Positions 45,309 through 54,632 of a DNA stretch of 64,000 nt are shown one piece after another (within the stretch, counting starts at the first letter, position 1; each line of letters begins with the position of its first letter). Both the position numbers and the translations under genes were made by a program. The notes beneath the pieces are model-generated. The model made no database searches. It worked only from the letters and a program-made list of their open reading frames with translations, and was not told the DNA's origin. Origin of the DNA: Hyphomonadaceae bacterium (GTDB taxonomy: Bacteria; Pseudomonadota; Alphaproteobacteria; Caulobacterales; Aquidulcibacteraceae); NCBI GenBank assembly GCA_022841905.1, contig JALHQO010000005.1, positions 124,001-188,000 on the forward strand. The letters run 5' to 3'.

Positions 45309-47165
45309 TCAGCGACGGCCGAAGAGCTTTTCGATGTCGGAGAGCTTCAACTCGACATAGGTCGGCCGGCCGTGATTGCATTGGCCGGAAAACGGCGTCG
45401 CTTCCATCTGGCGCAGCAACGCGTTCATCTCGTCGCCGGTCAAACGCCGGCCCGCACGCACCGAGCCGCGGCACGCCATTGACGAACACACCTCTTCCAG
45501 CCGCTCCTTCAACGCATGCGCTTCGCCCAGTTCAGCAACATCGTCGACCAAGTCTTTCAGCAAGCCGGCCGCATCGATGTGGCCAAGCAAAGCCGGCGTT
45601 TCGCGCACCAGCATGGCGCCCGGCCCGAACGGTTCGATAACGAGCCCCAACTGCGCCAGCTCTTCCACACGCGCGCCGAGCGCTTCCGCTTCGCTGGGAT
45701 CGAGTTCAACCACTTCGGGAATGAGCAAAGCTTGCCGGCGCACGCCGCCATTGGCCAACATCTGCTTCATGCGCTCATACACCAGCCGCTCATGCGCAGC
45801 GTGTTGATCGACGATGACGATGCCGTCCTCGGTTTGCGCGACGATGTAAGTCTCGTGCACCTGCGCACGCGCCGCGCCGAGCGGGAAGAAGCGCGCGTCT
45901 TCAGGATCGTGGTTCACCGCAGCGTGGATGGCGGATTCTAGATCGCCGGAGGCGCCGTGCTCGGCGAGATCGCGCGGCAACGCATCCACGCGCCCGCTCG
46001 GCATCATGAAATCGCCAGCGGCTAAGCGCTCTTCCGAAGCACCCCAGCTTTGCACGGTGGAGCGCAGGAACGGTTGCGGCGACTCAAACGCGCGCACCGC
46101 ATCGAGCGCGCTACGCGCCGTCGTGGTCGAAGCGCGGTGGCCAGCGCCGGCCAGCGCGTGGCTAAGCGCACCAACAATCAGCCCACGCACCAAAGCCGCA
46201 TCGCGAAAGCGCACTTCCGTCTTGGCCGGATGCACGTTCACGTCGACGTCGCCGGACGGCAGATCGAGAAAGAGCGCGGCCACCGGATGGCGATCGCGCG
46301 CGAGCAAATCCTGATACGCAGCGCGCACAGCGCCGACGATCAGCTTATCCTTCACCGGCCGGCCATTGACGAACAAATGCTGATGCTCGCGCGTGCCGCG
46401 ATGGAAGGTCGGCAAGCCGGCGAAACCGGAGAGCCGCACTTCGCCGCGGGTTTGGTCGAGCGCGATGCAGTTAGGCGCGAAATCGGCGCCGAGAATTGCA
46501 GCGAGCCGCGCACGGCGGCCTTCATTCTCCGGGTCGCGCTCCGCCGCCAAGCGCACATTGGTGCGCCCATCGTGCTCCAGTGAAAACGCTACGTCGGGCC
46601 GCGCCATGGCGAGGCGTTTGACGATGTCCGACACCGCCATCATCTCGGCGCGCTCGGATTTCATGAATTTGAGCCGCGCCGGCGTCGCAAAGAAGAGATC
46701 GCGAACTTCGATACGCGCGCCGCTTTCGCTCAAGCCGGTCCACGAGGCAGGTTTCGGCGCATGCAGCGCGCCGCCCTCAACCTCGATCACCCAAGCGCCC
46801 TCAGCCCCGCGCGCCTTCGACGTGATCGAGAGCCGCGCCACCGCGCCGATCGACGGCAGCGCTTCGCCGCGAAAGCCCATCGTGTGAATGTGGAGCAGGT
46901 CAACATCGCCGCTCGCGCCGGCTTCCAGCTTCGACGTAGCGTGGCGCTCGACCGCAAGCGCCAACTCATCGCGCGGAATACCGCCGCCATCGTCCTCAAC
47001 CGCGATCAACCCCAAACCGCCGCGCTCGATGCGAATAGCGATGCGCTTGGCGCCGGCGTCGAGCGCGTTCTCGACCAGCTCTTTCACCGCCGCCGCAGGG
47101 CGCTCAATCACCTCACCCGCGGCAATGCGGTTCACGGCTTCGGGGGGCAAACGGCGGATGGGCAT
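45309..47165 (-). CDS. mutL: DNA mismatch repair protein MutL
   Basis: MutL links mismatch recognition to strand incision. The 618-residue product has the GHKL ATPase N-domain: [25 protein letters not shown] and [10 protein letters not shown]. Its C-domain carries the endonuclease motif [12 protein letters not shown], plus ACRGSV and QCNHGRPT. It is therefore the nicking type of MutL found in bacteria lacking MutH. An Ala/Arg-rich linker separates the domains. A long palindrome lies upstream. Confidence 0.95.
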   Translation of the reverse strand: MPIRRLPPEAVNRIAAGEVIERPAAAVKELVENALDAGAKRIAIRIERGGLGLIAVEDDGGGIPRDELALAVERHATSKLEAGASGDVDLLHIHTMGFRGEALPSIGAVARLSITSKARGAEGAWVIEVEGGALHAPKPASWTGLSESGARIEVRDLFFATPARLKFMKSERAEMMAVSDIVKRLAMARPDVAFSLEHDGRTNVRLAAERDPENEGRRARLAAILGADFAPNCIALDQTRGEVRLSGFAGLPTFHRGTREHQHLFVNGRPVKDKLIVGAVRAAYQDLLARDRHPVAALFLDLPSGDVDVNVHPAKTEVRFRDAALVRGLIVGALSHALAGAGHRASTTTARSALDAVRAFESPQPFLRSTVQSWGASEERLAAGDFMMPSGRVDALPRDLAEHGASGDLESAIHAAVNHDPEDARFFPLGAARAQVHETYIVAQTEDGIVIVDQHAAHERLVYERMKQMLANGGVRRQALLIPEVVELDPSEAEALGARVEELAQLGLVIEPFGPGAMLVRETPALLGHIDAAGLLKDLVDDVAELGEAHALKERLEEVCSSMACRGSVRAGRRLTGDEMNALLRQMEATPFSGQCNHGRPTYVELKLSDIEKLFGRR

Positions 47166-47194
47166 GAATCAGTGCAGCGTATCATATTCTGTTT

Positions 47195-47296
47195 CGTCAT
47201 TCCGGGATCGCGCAGCGAGACCCGGAACCCAGGGGCAAGCGACGTGCTGGCGGCCCCTGGGTTCCGGGCTCGACCTCCGGTCGCCCCGGAATGACG
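47195..47296. repeat. Long (about 102 bp) palindromic intergenic element
   Basis: The outer arms are CGTCATTCCGGG (47195-47206) and CCCCGGAATGACG (47284-47296). The inner arms are GACCCGGAACCCAGGGGC (47219-47236) and GCCCCTGGGTTCCGGGCTC (47253-47271). The whole forms a very stable hairpin between the divergent mutL and LOG genes. Elements with the CGTCATTCCGGG border are familiar from other alphaproteobacterial genomes. Confidence 0.75.
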
Positions 47297-47318
47297 GAGT
47301 TTGTGCTAAGCAGACTCA

Positions 47319-48116
47319 ATGGAAGAAAAGCCCAAACCCAACGCCGCTCAACTCGCATCGCCCAGTTTTCGGCTGGCCGCGCTCGATCAAGATTTTCTGC
47401 TCGGCGAATCCGCGCGCGGCGTGCGGTTTATGCTGGAGTACGAGAAGGCGGATCAGGCGCTCAAAGCCGCGCGCATCGCCTCCACCATTGTCGTGTTCGG
47501 CAGCGCTCGCATTCGCGAGGACGGGCCGGGCAAGCAACCGCTTTGGTACAGCGAAGCGCGCAAATTCGGACGGCTCGCGTCCGAACGCGGCGGCGCCTTG
47601 TGCGAGGAAGGCGGCATCCGCCGCAATGTCATCGCCACAGGCGGCGGGCCGGGCTCGATGGAGGCGGCCAATCGCGGCGCACGCGAAGCCGGCGCGCCAT
47701 CGATCGGCTTCAACATTCGCTTGCCGATGGAGCAAGAGCCGAACGCGTATCAATCGCCGGAATTCACCTTCAACTTTCACTATTTCGCCATGCGCAAAAT
47801 GCATCTGGCGATGCGCGCCAATGCACTGGTTGTGTTTCCCGGCGGCTTTGGCACCTTCGATGAATTGTTCGAGTTGCTGACGCTGCGCCAAACCCGCAAA
47901 GCCTCGCACGTGCCGATCGTGCTGATCGATGAAGGCTATTGGCGCGAGATCGTGTCGTTCGACAAGCTGGTCGAGTACGGCATGATCGATCCCGCCGACC
48001 TCACCCTCTTCCGCTTCGCCGACAATGCCGAAGGCGCATGGGAAGCGCTAATCGAGCAAGGCCTCGGCGACGCGCACGAAACGGACTCGGACGAAGATTT
48101 GGCGCGGGATATGTGA
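47319..48116 (+). CDS. LOG family (TIGR00730-like) Rossmann-fold protein
   Basis: LOG-type enzymes release nucleobases from nucleoside monophosphates; many are annotated as lysine decarboxylase-like. The 265-residue product has the two diagnostic motifs GGGPGSMEAANRGA (about 108) and PGGFGTFDELFE (about 178), with the Arg/Glu pair of the active site. An N-terminal extension of about 50 residues and an acidic C-terminal tail (TDSDEDLARDM) are additional. The substrate is not known. It is convergent with the TetR gene. Confidence 0.85.
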   Translation: MEEKPKPNAAQLASPSFRLAALDQDFLLGESARGVRFMLEYEKADQALKAARIASTIVVFGSARIREDGPGKQPLWYSEARKFGRLASERGGALCEEGGIRRNVIATGGGPGSMEAANRGAREAGAPSIGFNIRLPMEQEPNAYQSPEFTFNFHYFAMRKMHLAMRANALVVFPGGFGTFDELFELLTLRQTRKASHVPIVLIDEGYWREIVSFDKLVEYGMIDPADLTLFRFADNAEGAWEALIEQGLGDAHETDSDEDLARDM

Positions 48117-48123
48117 TCGACGC

Positions 48124-48723
48124 TCACGTCTGCGCGGCCACAAACGTCCGCAGCACTTCCGCCGCCACCTCGCGCGTGCGTCCGGCGGGCCGGCCGATCA
48201 GTAGCGCGAGGGAACGGCCGAAGAGGCCTGCGCCCATCGCCAGCGTGACGCTGATCAACACCAGGTCTTCGGCCTGTTGCGCGTCGAGGTCGCCGAACGA
48301 GACGCGTTTCAGCACCACGCGCTGCACCGCCTCGCGCACGCTCGATAGCCGCCGCCATTCACCAGTGAGTTCGAGCCAGGCTGCAAGACGTGCAGCGCCG
48401 CGCGTTTCGAACACGTCGAACAGCGCCTGCACGACGGCTTCCTGTTTAATCTCCGGCCCGCCGGCCTGATCGGCGAGCGCCAGCACATCGGCGACCAGCT
48501 GCTGCACCATGCGGTCCATGAGTGCTGCGTGCAGCGCGTCGATGGCGCCGAAATGATGCAGCACGCTGGCGTTGGCCACGTTGGCGGCGGCCGCGACGTC
48601 GGCCAGTTTCAGCGCCAGCGGCCCCTGCTCCACCAAGAGCGCCTCGGCGGCCGCCAAAATGTGCTCGCGCGCCGCTTCCGGGGTGCGGCGGGTGCGAACC
48701 TTACCAGTTTTTCTTATTGACAT
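48124..48723 (-). CDS. TetR family transcriptional regulator
   Basis: The 199-residue product has the TetR helix-turn-helix (about 15-62): EHILAAAEALLVEQG, LKLADVAAAANVANASVLHHFG. A variable ligand-binding C-domain follows. ATG at 48723 lies inside a 14-bp palindrome, its likely own operator. It is divergent from the metal-dependent hydrolase gene, the usual position for a local repressor. The frame extends upstream to 49224 without conserved sequence. Confidence 0.85.
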   Translation of the reverse strand: MSIRKTGKVRTRRTPEAAREHILAAAEALLVEQGPLALKLADVAAAANVANASVLHHFGAIDALHAALMDRMVQQLVADVLALADQAGGPEIKQEAVVQALFDVFETRGAARLAAWLELTGEWRRLSSVREAVQRVVLKRVSFGDLDAQQAEDLVLISVTLAMGAGLFGRSLALLIGRPAGRTREVAAEVLRTFVAAQT

Positions 48724-48731
48724 TTTTGTCA
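48718..48731. promoter_or_regulatory. TGACA-N4-TGTCA operator of the TetR regulator
   Basis: TGACA (48718-48722), TTTT, TGTCA (48727-48731) is a perfect inverted repeat overlapping the tetR start codon. It lies about 60 bases from the divergent hydrolase ATG. Repressor binding there would block both genes. Confidence 0.6.
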
Positions 48732-48792
48732 GTAGAGCCAAATTGCCGATCAAACGCAAGTCTAGCCGAGGTTCTCCCCCCGAGGTGCAATC

Positions 48793-49641
48793 ATGACCGC
48801 CAAATCGACACCCGCCGACGTGCAAATCCCCCCGCGCGATATCCGCTTCGATGTCGATGCGGCTAGGACCGGTCACTGGCTCGGCGGCGACCCGGTCGGC
48901 ACGGCCGTGTTCAATGCGCTCTCGATCACGTTTCCCGATGGCGAGCGGCTCTTCATCGATGCGGTGCGCCACTATCGCGGCGAACTCAGCGGCAAGCTGG
49001 CCGAGGATGTGAAAGGCTTCATCGCGCAAGAGGCGATCCACTCGCGCGAGCACCATCATCTCAATCAGCTGATCGATCGCGACAAGTATCCGGTCGCCGA
49101 GGTCGAAGCCGGCGTGCGCGAGCGCGTGGCGTTCGCCCGATCGCGCGGGCCGATGCGGATGCTGATCTCCACCATCGCGCTGGAACATTTCACCGCGATG
49201 ATGGCCGACGCGCACGCGCGCCATCTCGACTTATTCGAGAACGCCGATCCCGGCATCGAGCGCATGTGGCGCTGGCACGCGATGGAAGAGACCGAGCACA
49301 AGGCCGTCGCCTATGACGTCTTTCTGCACGCCACCAAGCACTGGTCGCCGCTGCAACGTTACATGCGCCGCACAATCGCCATGGCGCTGATCACCTATTT
49401 CTTCACCCGCAACATCATCCACTACGCCGCTTTGCTGCTCACGGCGGACGGCTATTCCTACAAAGACGCAGCCAAAGCAGTGCGCCGCTATGTGTGGCGC
49501 GCGCCGGGCATCTTTTCGCGCAATAAGAAGACCTATTTCGCTTGGTACCGCCCAGGCTTCCATCCGTGGGACGAAGACAATCGCGCGCTCGTCGCCGGCT
49601 GGCGGGCGGAGTTTGACGGCGCGGTTGCGAACGCGGCGTAA
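48793..49641 (+). CDS. Metal-dependent hydrolase (PF10118-like)
   Basis: The 282-residue product matches the 'predicted metal-dependent hydrolase' family: HWLGGDPVGTAVFNALSITF near the N-terminus, FIAQEAIHSREHHHLNQ (about 77-93) and MEETEHKAVAYDVF (about 158-171), which provide Glu/His ligands reminiscent of helical diiron carriers. A hydrophobic segment at about 195-220 may touch the membrane. The substrate is unknown. It is probably controlled by the divergent TetR gene. Confidence 0.85.
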   Translation: MTAKSTPADVQIPPRDIRFDVDAARTGHWLGGDPVGTAVFNALSITFPDGERLFIDAVRHYRGELSGKLAEDVKGFIAQEAIHSREHHHLNQLIDRDKYPVAEVEAGVRERVAFARSRGPMRMLISTIALEHFTAMMADAHARHLDLFENADPGIERMWRWHAMEETEHKAVAYDVFLHATKHWSPLQRYMRRTIAMALITYFFTRNIIHYAALLLTADGYSYKDAAKAVRRYVWRAPGIFSRNKKTYFAWYRPGFHPWDEDNRALVAGWRAEFDGAVANAA

Positions 49642-49644
49642 CCT

Positions 49645-49707
49645 GGACCGCGGGTCTCCAGACCCGCTTTCTTACGCAAAAGATGCGGGTCTGAAGACCC
49701 GCGGTCC
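49645..49707. repeat. REP-like double palindrome
   Basis: Two hairpins, GCGGGTC-TCCA-GACCCGC (49650-49667) and GCGGGTC-TGAA-GACCCGC (49685-49702), are bounded by GGACC and GGTCC and separated by 17 bases. The whole is itself an inverted repeat. It matches the architecture of the element at 3484-3531. It lies between convergent stops. Confidence 0.75.
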
Positions 49708-49712
49708 GTGGC

Positions 49713-51047
49713 TTACTCCAGCCCTTCGGGCTGCCCCACCACAACAAACGTGAACGCATCCGGATTATAGAGCCGGCGCAGCACGCGGTTGACGTCTTCC
49801 AGCGTCACGGCGCGGATGAGATCGTTGCGGCGGTTGATGTAATCGATGTCGCGCCCGGCGGCTTGATAGGAATGCACCACCGAGGCGATCTTGGCATTGC
49901 TATCGAGATCGAGCGCAAACGCGCCGGTGAGATAGGTGATGGCGTCGTTCACCTCGGCCTGCGTCGCGCCCTCAGTGTGCAGCCGGCGCAGTACATCGCG
50001 CGTCACTTCGAGCGCCTGCGCGACATTGCCATTCTCCGTCTGCGCCGAGCCGCGAATAAGCGCGCTGTGCTCGCGCACCGATGGGCCGGTGCCGATGCCA
50101 TAGACGAGCCCGCGCTGCTCGCGCACTTCATCGACCAGGCGCGACGAGAACCCGCCACCGCCAACGATATAATTGGCGACCGCAAGCGGGATCCAATCGG
50201 GGTCCTCGTCTTGAATACCGGGGGCGGAAAAAACGACGAGGCTCTGCGGCTGCGGCAGTTCGCGCACGATGAGCGGCGTTGGCGGACTTAAGACGACATC
50301 CGCCGGCTCGGGCGGCGCCGCCCCCTGCGGCAGCGCGCCAAAGATGTGATCGACCGCAGCGCCCGCAGCAGCAGCGTCAATGTCGCCGACGATGGTGATT
50401 TGCAAAGTGGCGCGATTGAACAACGCCGCGCGCCGCTCGATCAAACCCTGCCGCGAGATTGCCGCGACGCTCTCGCGTGATGTGCGCCCAGCATAAACGT
50501 GACCAGGATATTGCGCCTGATCCAGAGCGAGATTGGCCAGATAGCCCGCATTGGTCTCGCGTGTGCGCAGGCCAACGATCATCTGACGGCGAATGCGCTC
50601 CAGAGGCGCCGCATCGAAGCGCGGCTCGTGCAGCGCCAAGCGCGCCATTTCCCAAGCGGCGCCGCTGTTTTCGCTGAGAGTCGTGATGCTCATGCCGATG
50701 CCGTCCCAGCCGGCCGAGAAGCCGAGCGACATATTCAGGTCTTGCAGCCGTTCTTTGAACGCGTTGGCCTCCAGCGACCCTGCGCCCTCCGTCAGCATGT
50801 CGGCCATGACGCTGGTGACGCCGACCATGTCTTGCGGCTCAATGGCGGAACCGCCGCGCCAATAGGCGCGCATGACCACCATCGGCACGGTCGAATCCGA
50901 AACCAGCCACGCCTCGATACCGCCGGGCGAGACGATACGTTCGATATCGACGCCGGACTGCGCCGTCGCTTGCGGCGTCTGCGCCAATGCTGGCGCAAGT
51001 GGCGAGCTCACACAGAGCGCGAAAGCCAAAGCGAGAGCGCGGATCAT
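49713..51047 (-). CDS. M16 family peptidase-like protein, catalytically inactive subunit
   Basis: The 444-residue secreted product (signal peptide to about ALAQ, residue 23) has the M16 two-domain fold, including WRGGSAIEPQDMVGVTS and GGGGFSSRLVDEVREQRGL. The zinc motif HxxEH is absent. In bacteria such a subunit commonly pairs with an active M16 protein. Here the active partner is encoded immediately upstream, with a 4-base ATGA overlap. Confidence 0.88.
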   Translation of the reverse strand: MIRALALAFALCVSSPLAPALAQTPQATAQSGVDIERIVSPGGIEAWLVSDSTVPMVVMRAYWRGGSAIEPQDMVGVTSVMADMLTEGAGSLEANAFKERLQDLNMSLGFSAGWDGIGMSITTLSENSGAAWEMARLALHEPRFDAAPLERIRRQMIVGLRTRETNAGYLANLALDQAQYPGHVYAGRTSRESVAAISRQGLIERRAALFNRATLQITIVGDIDAAAAGAAVDHIFGALPQGAAPPEPADVVLSPPTPLIVRELPQPQSLVVFSAPGIQDEDPDWIPLAVANYIVGGGGFSSRLVDEVREQRGLVYGIGTGPSVREHSALIRGSAQTENGNVAQALEVTRDVLRRLHTEGATQAEVNDAITYLTGAFALDLDSNAKIASVVHSYQAAGRDIDYINRRNDLIRAVTLEDVNRVLRRLYNPDAFTFVVVGQPEGLE

Positions 51048-52393
51048 TGCGCTGCCTCCAGCGGCAGCAGCCAGCCTGTCACCGAGCTGTCGATATCGAG
51101 CGTGCCGCGCGCCAGCGTCAGCGCTTCCTCACGCGTCACCGCGCTGATGTCGTTAGCCCAGTTCACCACATCGTCGATCGACTCGCCTTGCGCCAGAGAC
51201 GCGCCATAGATGTTGGCGAGCGATTCCTGGCTGTCGCGTGCATAGATCGCCGCCGCCGAGAGCGAGGATTTTGCACGCTGCAACTCAACTTCGGTCGGTC
51301 CGTCGCGCAGATACTCGGCAATCACCGCATCGAGCGCAGCTTCGACGGTTTCCAGCGACACGCCATCAGCGGGCGTCGCCCAAACCGAGACGCTGCCGCC
51401 GCCGAGGCCGGAAGCATTGCTGCTGGCGCCGGCGCTGACGGCGATGCGCTGGTCTTCGACCAATGCGCGATAGATGCGGCTCGTCTCCGAACCGCCCAGC
51501 ACTTCGATGGCGACATCGAGCGCATGCGCTTGCCGGCCAGTGTCGGTGCCGTAGCTGATGGCGCGGTACATGCGCGTCATCGAGGGCTGGCGGACTTTCT
51601 CGTCGCGATGCGTCACGCGCATCGGCCCGATGCTCGGCGGATCGGACACCCAGGTGCGCGACGGCAAATCGCGCGTCGGCCGCAAGCGGCCGTAATAGCG
51701 CTCCGCCAGCGGTCGCAACTCTTCGGCCGAGATATCGCCGGCGATGACGAGGATGGCGTTGTTGGGCGCGTACCAGGTTTCGTAGAACGCCTCGGCGCTG
51801 GCGCGGTCCAGCGTGTTGATCTCATGCAGCCAGCCGACGATTGGCGTGCCGTACGGATGATGCGGCCACAGCATGGCGCGCATGCGCTCGCCCAAAATCG
51901 CGCCCGGATTATTATCGGTGCGCTGGCGGCGCTCTTCGACGATGACGTCGCGCTCGGAGAGGAACGTCTCATCCGAGTAGCGCAGATTGCGCATGCGATC
52001 GGCTTCCATGCGCATGACAAGATCGAGCCGGTCACGCGCGATGCGCACGTGGTAGGCCGTGTAATCCCATGAGGTGAAGGCGTTTTCGTCCCCGCCATTG
52101 CGGGCGATTTGGCGCGAAAACTCGCCGGGTGGAATCGTGCGCGTGCCCTTGAACATCAGGTGTTCGAAGAAGTGGGCGATGCCGGAATGCCCGCGCGGTT
52201 CGTCAGCCGCGCCGACGCGGTACCAGACCATGTGCGTCACGACAGGCGCGCGGCGATCGGGGATCACCACTACCTGCATGCCGTTGCGCAGTGTGAAAGT
52301 TTCAGGCCGCGGCAGTTCGCGCGCTGGCGCAGCCGACGCGAGCGCCAAGAACGCCAAACAGAAAGCGATGAAACGCGCCGATCGAGCCGCCAC
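51044..52393 (-). CDS. M16 family zinc metallopeptidase, active subunit
   Basis: The 449-residue product has a signal peptide (to about ARE, residue 25). It has the inverted zinc motif HFFEH in GHSGIAHFFEHLMFKGT (about 68) and the third ligand Glu in ERDVIVEERRQR (about 145). It would degrade peptides in the periplasm with its inactive partner. It lies 8 bases downstream of the DUF3035 lipoprotein in the lspA cluster. Confidence 0.92.
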   Translation of the reverse strand: MAARSARFIAFCLAFLALASAAPARELPRPETFTLRNGMQVVVIPDRRAPVVTHMVWYRVGAADEPRGHSGIAHFFEHLMFKGTRTIPPGEFSRQIARNGGDENAFTSWDYTAYHVRIARDRLDLVMRMEADRMRNLRYSDETFLSERDVIVEERRQRTDNNPGAILGERMRAMLWPHHPYGTPIVGWLHEINTLDRASAEAFYETWYAPNNAILVIAGDISAEELRPLAERYYGRLRPTRDLPSRTWVSDPPSIGPMRVTHRDEKVRQPSMTRMYRAISYGTDTGRQAHALDVAIEVLGGSETSRIYRALVEDQRIAVSAGASSNASGLGGGSVSVWATPADGVSLETVEAALDAVIAEYLRDGPTEVELQRAKSSLSAAAIYARDSQESLANIYGASLAQGESIDDVVNWANDISAVTREEALTLARGTLDIDSSVTGWLLPLEAAQ

Positions 52394-52401
52394 TAGCGGG
52401 C

Positions 52402-52941
52402 TCAGGTGCCGGGCAGCCGGATTCCGCCGCGATCGCGCGCGATCGTGACTTGGCCGCCGCCTGTCGCGCGGCGAATGGCTTCGTCGCGCTCGATGCGTTC
52501 AGCTTCCGCTTCAGCATTGATCGGCGTCGACGGCGCAGCGCCGCTGCCGCCGAAGGCGAGCAGACGATCGACGAAGCCTTCGCTGCGACGCACGACGCCT
52601 TGGCCTTCGTAATCGATCTGATCGCGAATACTGGGATCGACAGCGTCAGCGCCGGCGGCGCCGACGAACGCGCGCTCGCCTTGCGTGGCGGCGACCCCAA
52701 CTTCTTCACCGAACAGCGCCGCGCGTGCTTCAGCGTCGGCGTCAAGTTCTTGCGGACGCGCCTCGCCCGGCCGCGGCGGACGAAGGCTGTAATCCGGCGG
52801 CAGCGTCAGCGGCGCTTGGGTGACGACACGAAATTCGTCCGGGGATTGTTTGCCCGCGCCGACGATCCGCGAAACCGTCCCGCAGCCGCTGGCGGTCGCC
52901 GCGGCGGCCAGAACCGCAATCAACGCAATAGACTTGTTCAT
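52402..52941 (-). CDS. DUF3035 domain lipoprotein
   Basis: The 179-residue product starts MNKSIALIAVLAAAATASGC, with lipidated Cys about 20. It has the DUF3035 core: SPDEFRVVTQAPLTLPPDY and LRPPRPGEARPQEL. The family is found downstream of lspA in alphaproteobacteria; its role is unknown. ATG at 52941 gives a proper lipoprotein signal, whereas the upstream frame to 52992 does not. Confidence 0.85.
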   Translation of the reverse strand: MNKSIALIAVLAAAATASGCGTVSRIVGAGKQSPDEFRVVTQAPLTLPPDYSLRPPRPGEARPQELDADAEARAALFGEEVGVAATQGERAFVGAAGADAVDPSIRDQIDYEGQGVVRRSEGFVDRLLAFGGSGAAPSTPINAEAEAERIERDEAIRRATGGGQVTIARDRGGIRLPGT

Positions 52942-53065
52942 CGGACGCGCGTCTCCCTCAGGTTCTGGTCGTTCTAGCGAGGCCAGGCGCACCCGCCAAG
53001 CCGCAGTCCCAGTGAAGGGGTTCGCCCCTCATCGTGACGGTTATGGGGCGAATTCGCCCGAAAAG

Positions 53066-53626
53066 TCAGCCGCCTTGGCCGCCGCCCGGACGGGCGAACC
53101 TGGCCCTGATCTGGCTCCAAGGCGTGCCCTTGCCCGGCTCGGACTCGGTCAAAAAGATCATATCGAAAGCGAGCAGAATGGCGCCCACGGTGATCGCGGC
53201 GTCGGCCACATTGAACACCCAGGGGAACCAAAGCCCGTTGAAATCAAGGAAGTCCGCCACCGCGCCGAAGCGAATGCGATCGATCACATTGCCCAGCGCC
53301 CCGCCGACAACGAGCCCCAAAGCAGCCGCCGTCCACTTCCGCTCAGCGCTCTTCAGCCACCATAAAAAGACGCCCGAAATCACGAACGAGAGCGCCACGA
53401 GGCCCCAGCGCGCCAGATCCTGATCAGCGCGCAGCAGGCCGAAACTGACTCCCCGGTTCCAGACCATTTGCAGGTCAAAGAACGGCGTCAGCTCGATGAA
53501 GCGGCAATTATAGCCCAGTTCGAGGCAGCCCTCAGGGCTGAACCGGCCCGGTCCGAGCACGAGCCACTTGCTGATCTGGTCGGCGACGAAGACGACCGCC
53601 GCGATGATAAGGCCGAAGCGAAGCAT
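53066..53626 (-). CDS. lspA: Lipoprotein signal peptidase (signal peptidase II)
   Basis: LspA cleaves prolipoproteins after lipidation. The 186-residue inner-membrane protein has four hydrophobic segments and the catalytic Asp motifs GNVIDRIRFGAVADF and FNVADAAITVG. The N-terminal DQISKWLV is typical. Its substrates here include BamD, the DUF3035 protein and the lipoprotein at 9435-9887. In relatives it follows ileS directly; here two genes intervene. Confidence 0.94.
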   Translation of the reverse strand: MLRFGLIIAAVVFVADQISKWLVLGPGRFSPEGCLELGYNCRFIELTPFFDLQMVWNRGVSFGLLRADQDLARWGLVALSFVISGVFLWWLKSAERKWTAAALGLVVGGALGNVIDRIRFGAVADFLDFNGLWFPWVFNVADAAITVGAILLAFDMIFLTESEPGKGTPWSQIRARFARPGGGQGG

Positions 53627-53711
53627 GGCCGCGGGTTATGGACGCCCCCGCCAAAAGCGGCAAGGCGGCGCCGCCCTTCGCAACACTGGCGTTCCGGGCC
53701 ATGAAGGCCGG

Positions 53712-54632
53712 ATGCGGTTCATCCCCCTCCTTGCGCTCGCCTTCCTGGTCGCCGCGCCAGCGCGGGCGGAGCCTCTACACGACGCAGTCGACGCCTATGC
53801 GCTTTATCAAAACGACATCACCGCGCTGATCACGCTCGACGTCGCGGCAAACGATCTCGATGCGGCGCTCGCATTGGCGCTGCGGCACGATCCGGACCGC
53901 GTCGCGCAAGGCTGGCTCGCTTATGGCGCGCTAGCGGCGTCGCAATCGCCAGCGTTCGTGGCCGGCGTGCGGTCGCGCATCCGCGCTGCTGGGCGCGCGC
54001 CGGTGTTGCGACAGCTGACGCGTGACGCGACCTATGCGCGCCGACGCCCACCCGGCGCGGCGGAGGCGATCAACATTATTCTCGCCTCCAACGCCGCCGA
54101 CACCACGCGCATGATCGCCGCCGGCCATCGCTACAGCGGCTTCGGCGAAGGCATGGTTGAGAGCGCGTCAGATGCGGTGCGACGCGATACGCGCAGCGAA
54201 CAGATGCGCACGCTCGCGGGCATCGCACGCCCGCTCGCGCCAGACTTGGCGCCGCGCCTGCACCCTGGCGTACTCGGCGCAACACCACTGACTGATCCCT
54301 ACGCGTTCGGCGGCGTGCGCTTCTGGGACGCGCTGGCACGGCGCACGTCGGCATTGCCTGGCGCCGCGCAATGGCGCGAGCAACCATCGCGCGCCGACCG
54401 CATCAACCGCATGCTGACATTAGCTGGCCTCTTCATCGCCGAAGCCGGCGACACGCCGCGCGTGCGCGACATGCTGCGCGACGGCGCACTGACGGAATGC
54501 TTGGCGATGGAGCAGTTGGAGCTACGCCAATGCGCTTCCGTCTCCGCCTCCGCCAATGACGACGCCCACTGCATCGCCCGCCACGGCCTCACCGAACCCG
54601 CCGCGTGCTTCGCGCTGGCGCAAGCGCCCTAG
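53712..54632 (+). CDS. Secreted protein of unknown function
   Basis: The 306-residue product starts MRFIPLLALAFLVAAPARAE, a clear signal peptide. The mature part is helical and Ala/Arg-rich, with LARRTSALPGAAQWREQPSRADRI-like stretches (for example LPGAAQWREQPS) and three Cys near the C-terminus. I do not recognise the family. The 3' end overlaps the convergent aminopeptidase gene by 4 bases. It lies between lspA and the M17 gene on the opposite strand. Confidence 0.65.
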   Translation: MRFIPLLALAFLVAAPARAEPLHDAVDAYALYQNDITALITLDVAANDLDAALALALRHDPDRVAQGWLAYGALAASQSPAFVAGVRSRIRAAGRAPVLRQLTRDATYARRRPPGAAEAINIILASNAADTTRMIAAGHRYSGFGEGMVESASDAVRRDTRSEQMRTLAGIARPLAPDLAPRLHPGVLGATPLTDPYAFGGVRFWDALARRTSALPGAAQWREQPSRADRINRMLTLAGLFIAEAGDTPRVRDMLRDGALTECLAMEQLELRQCASVSASANDDAHCIARHGLTEPAACFALAQAP

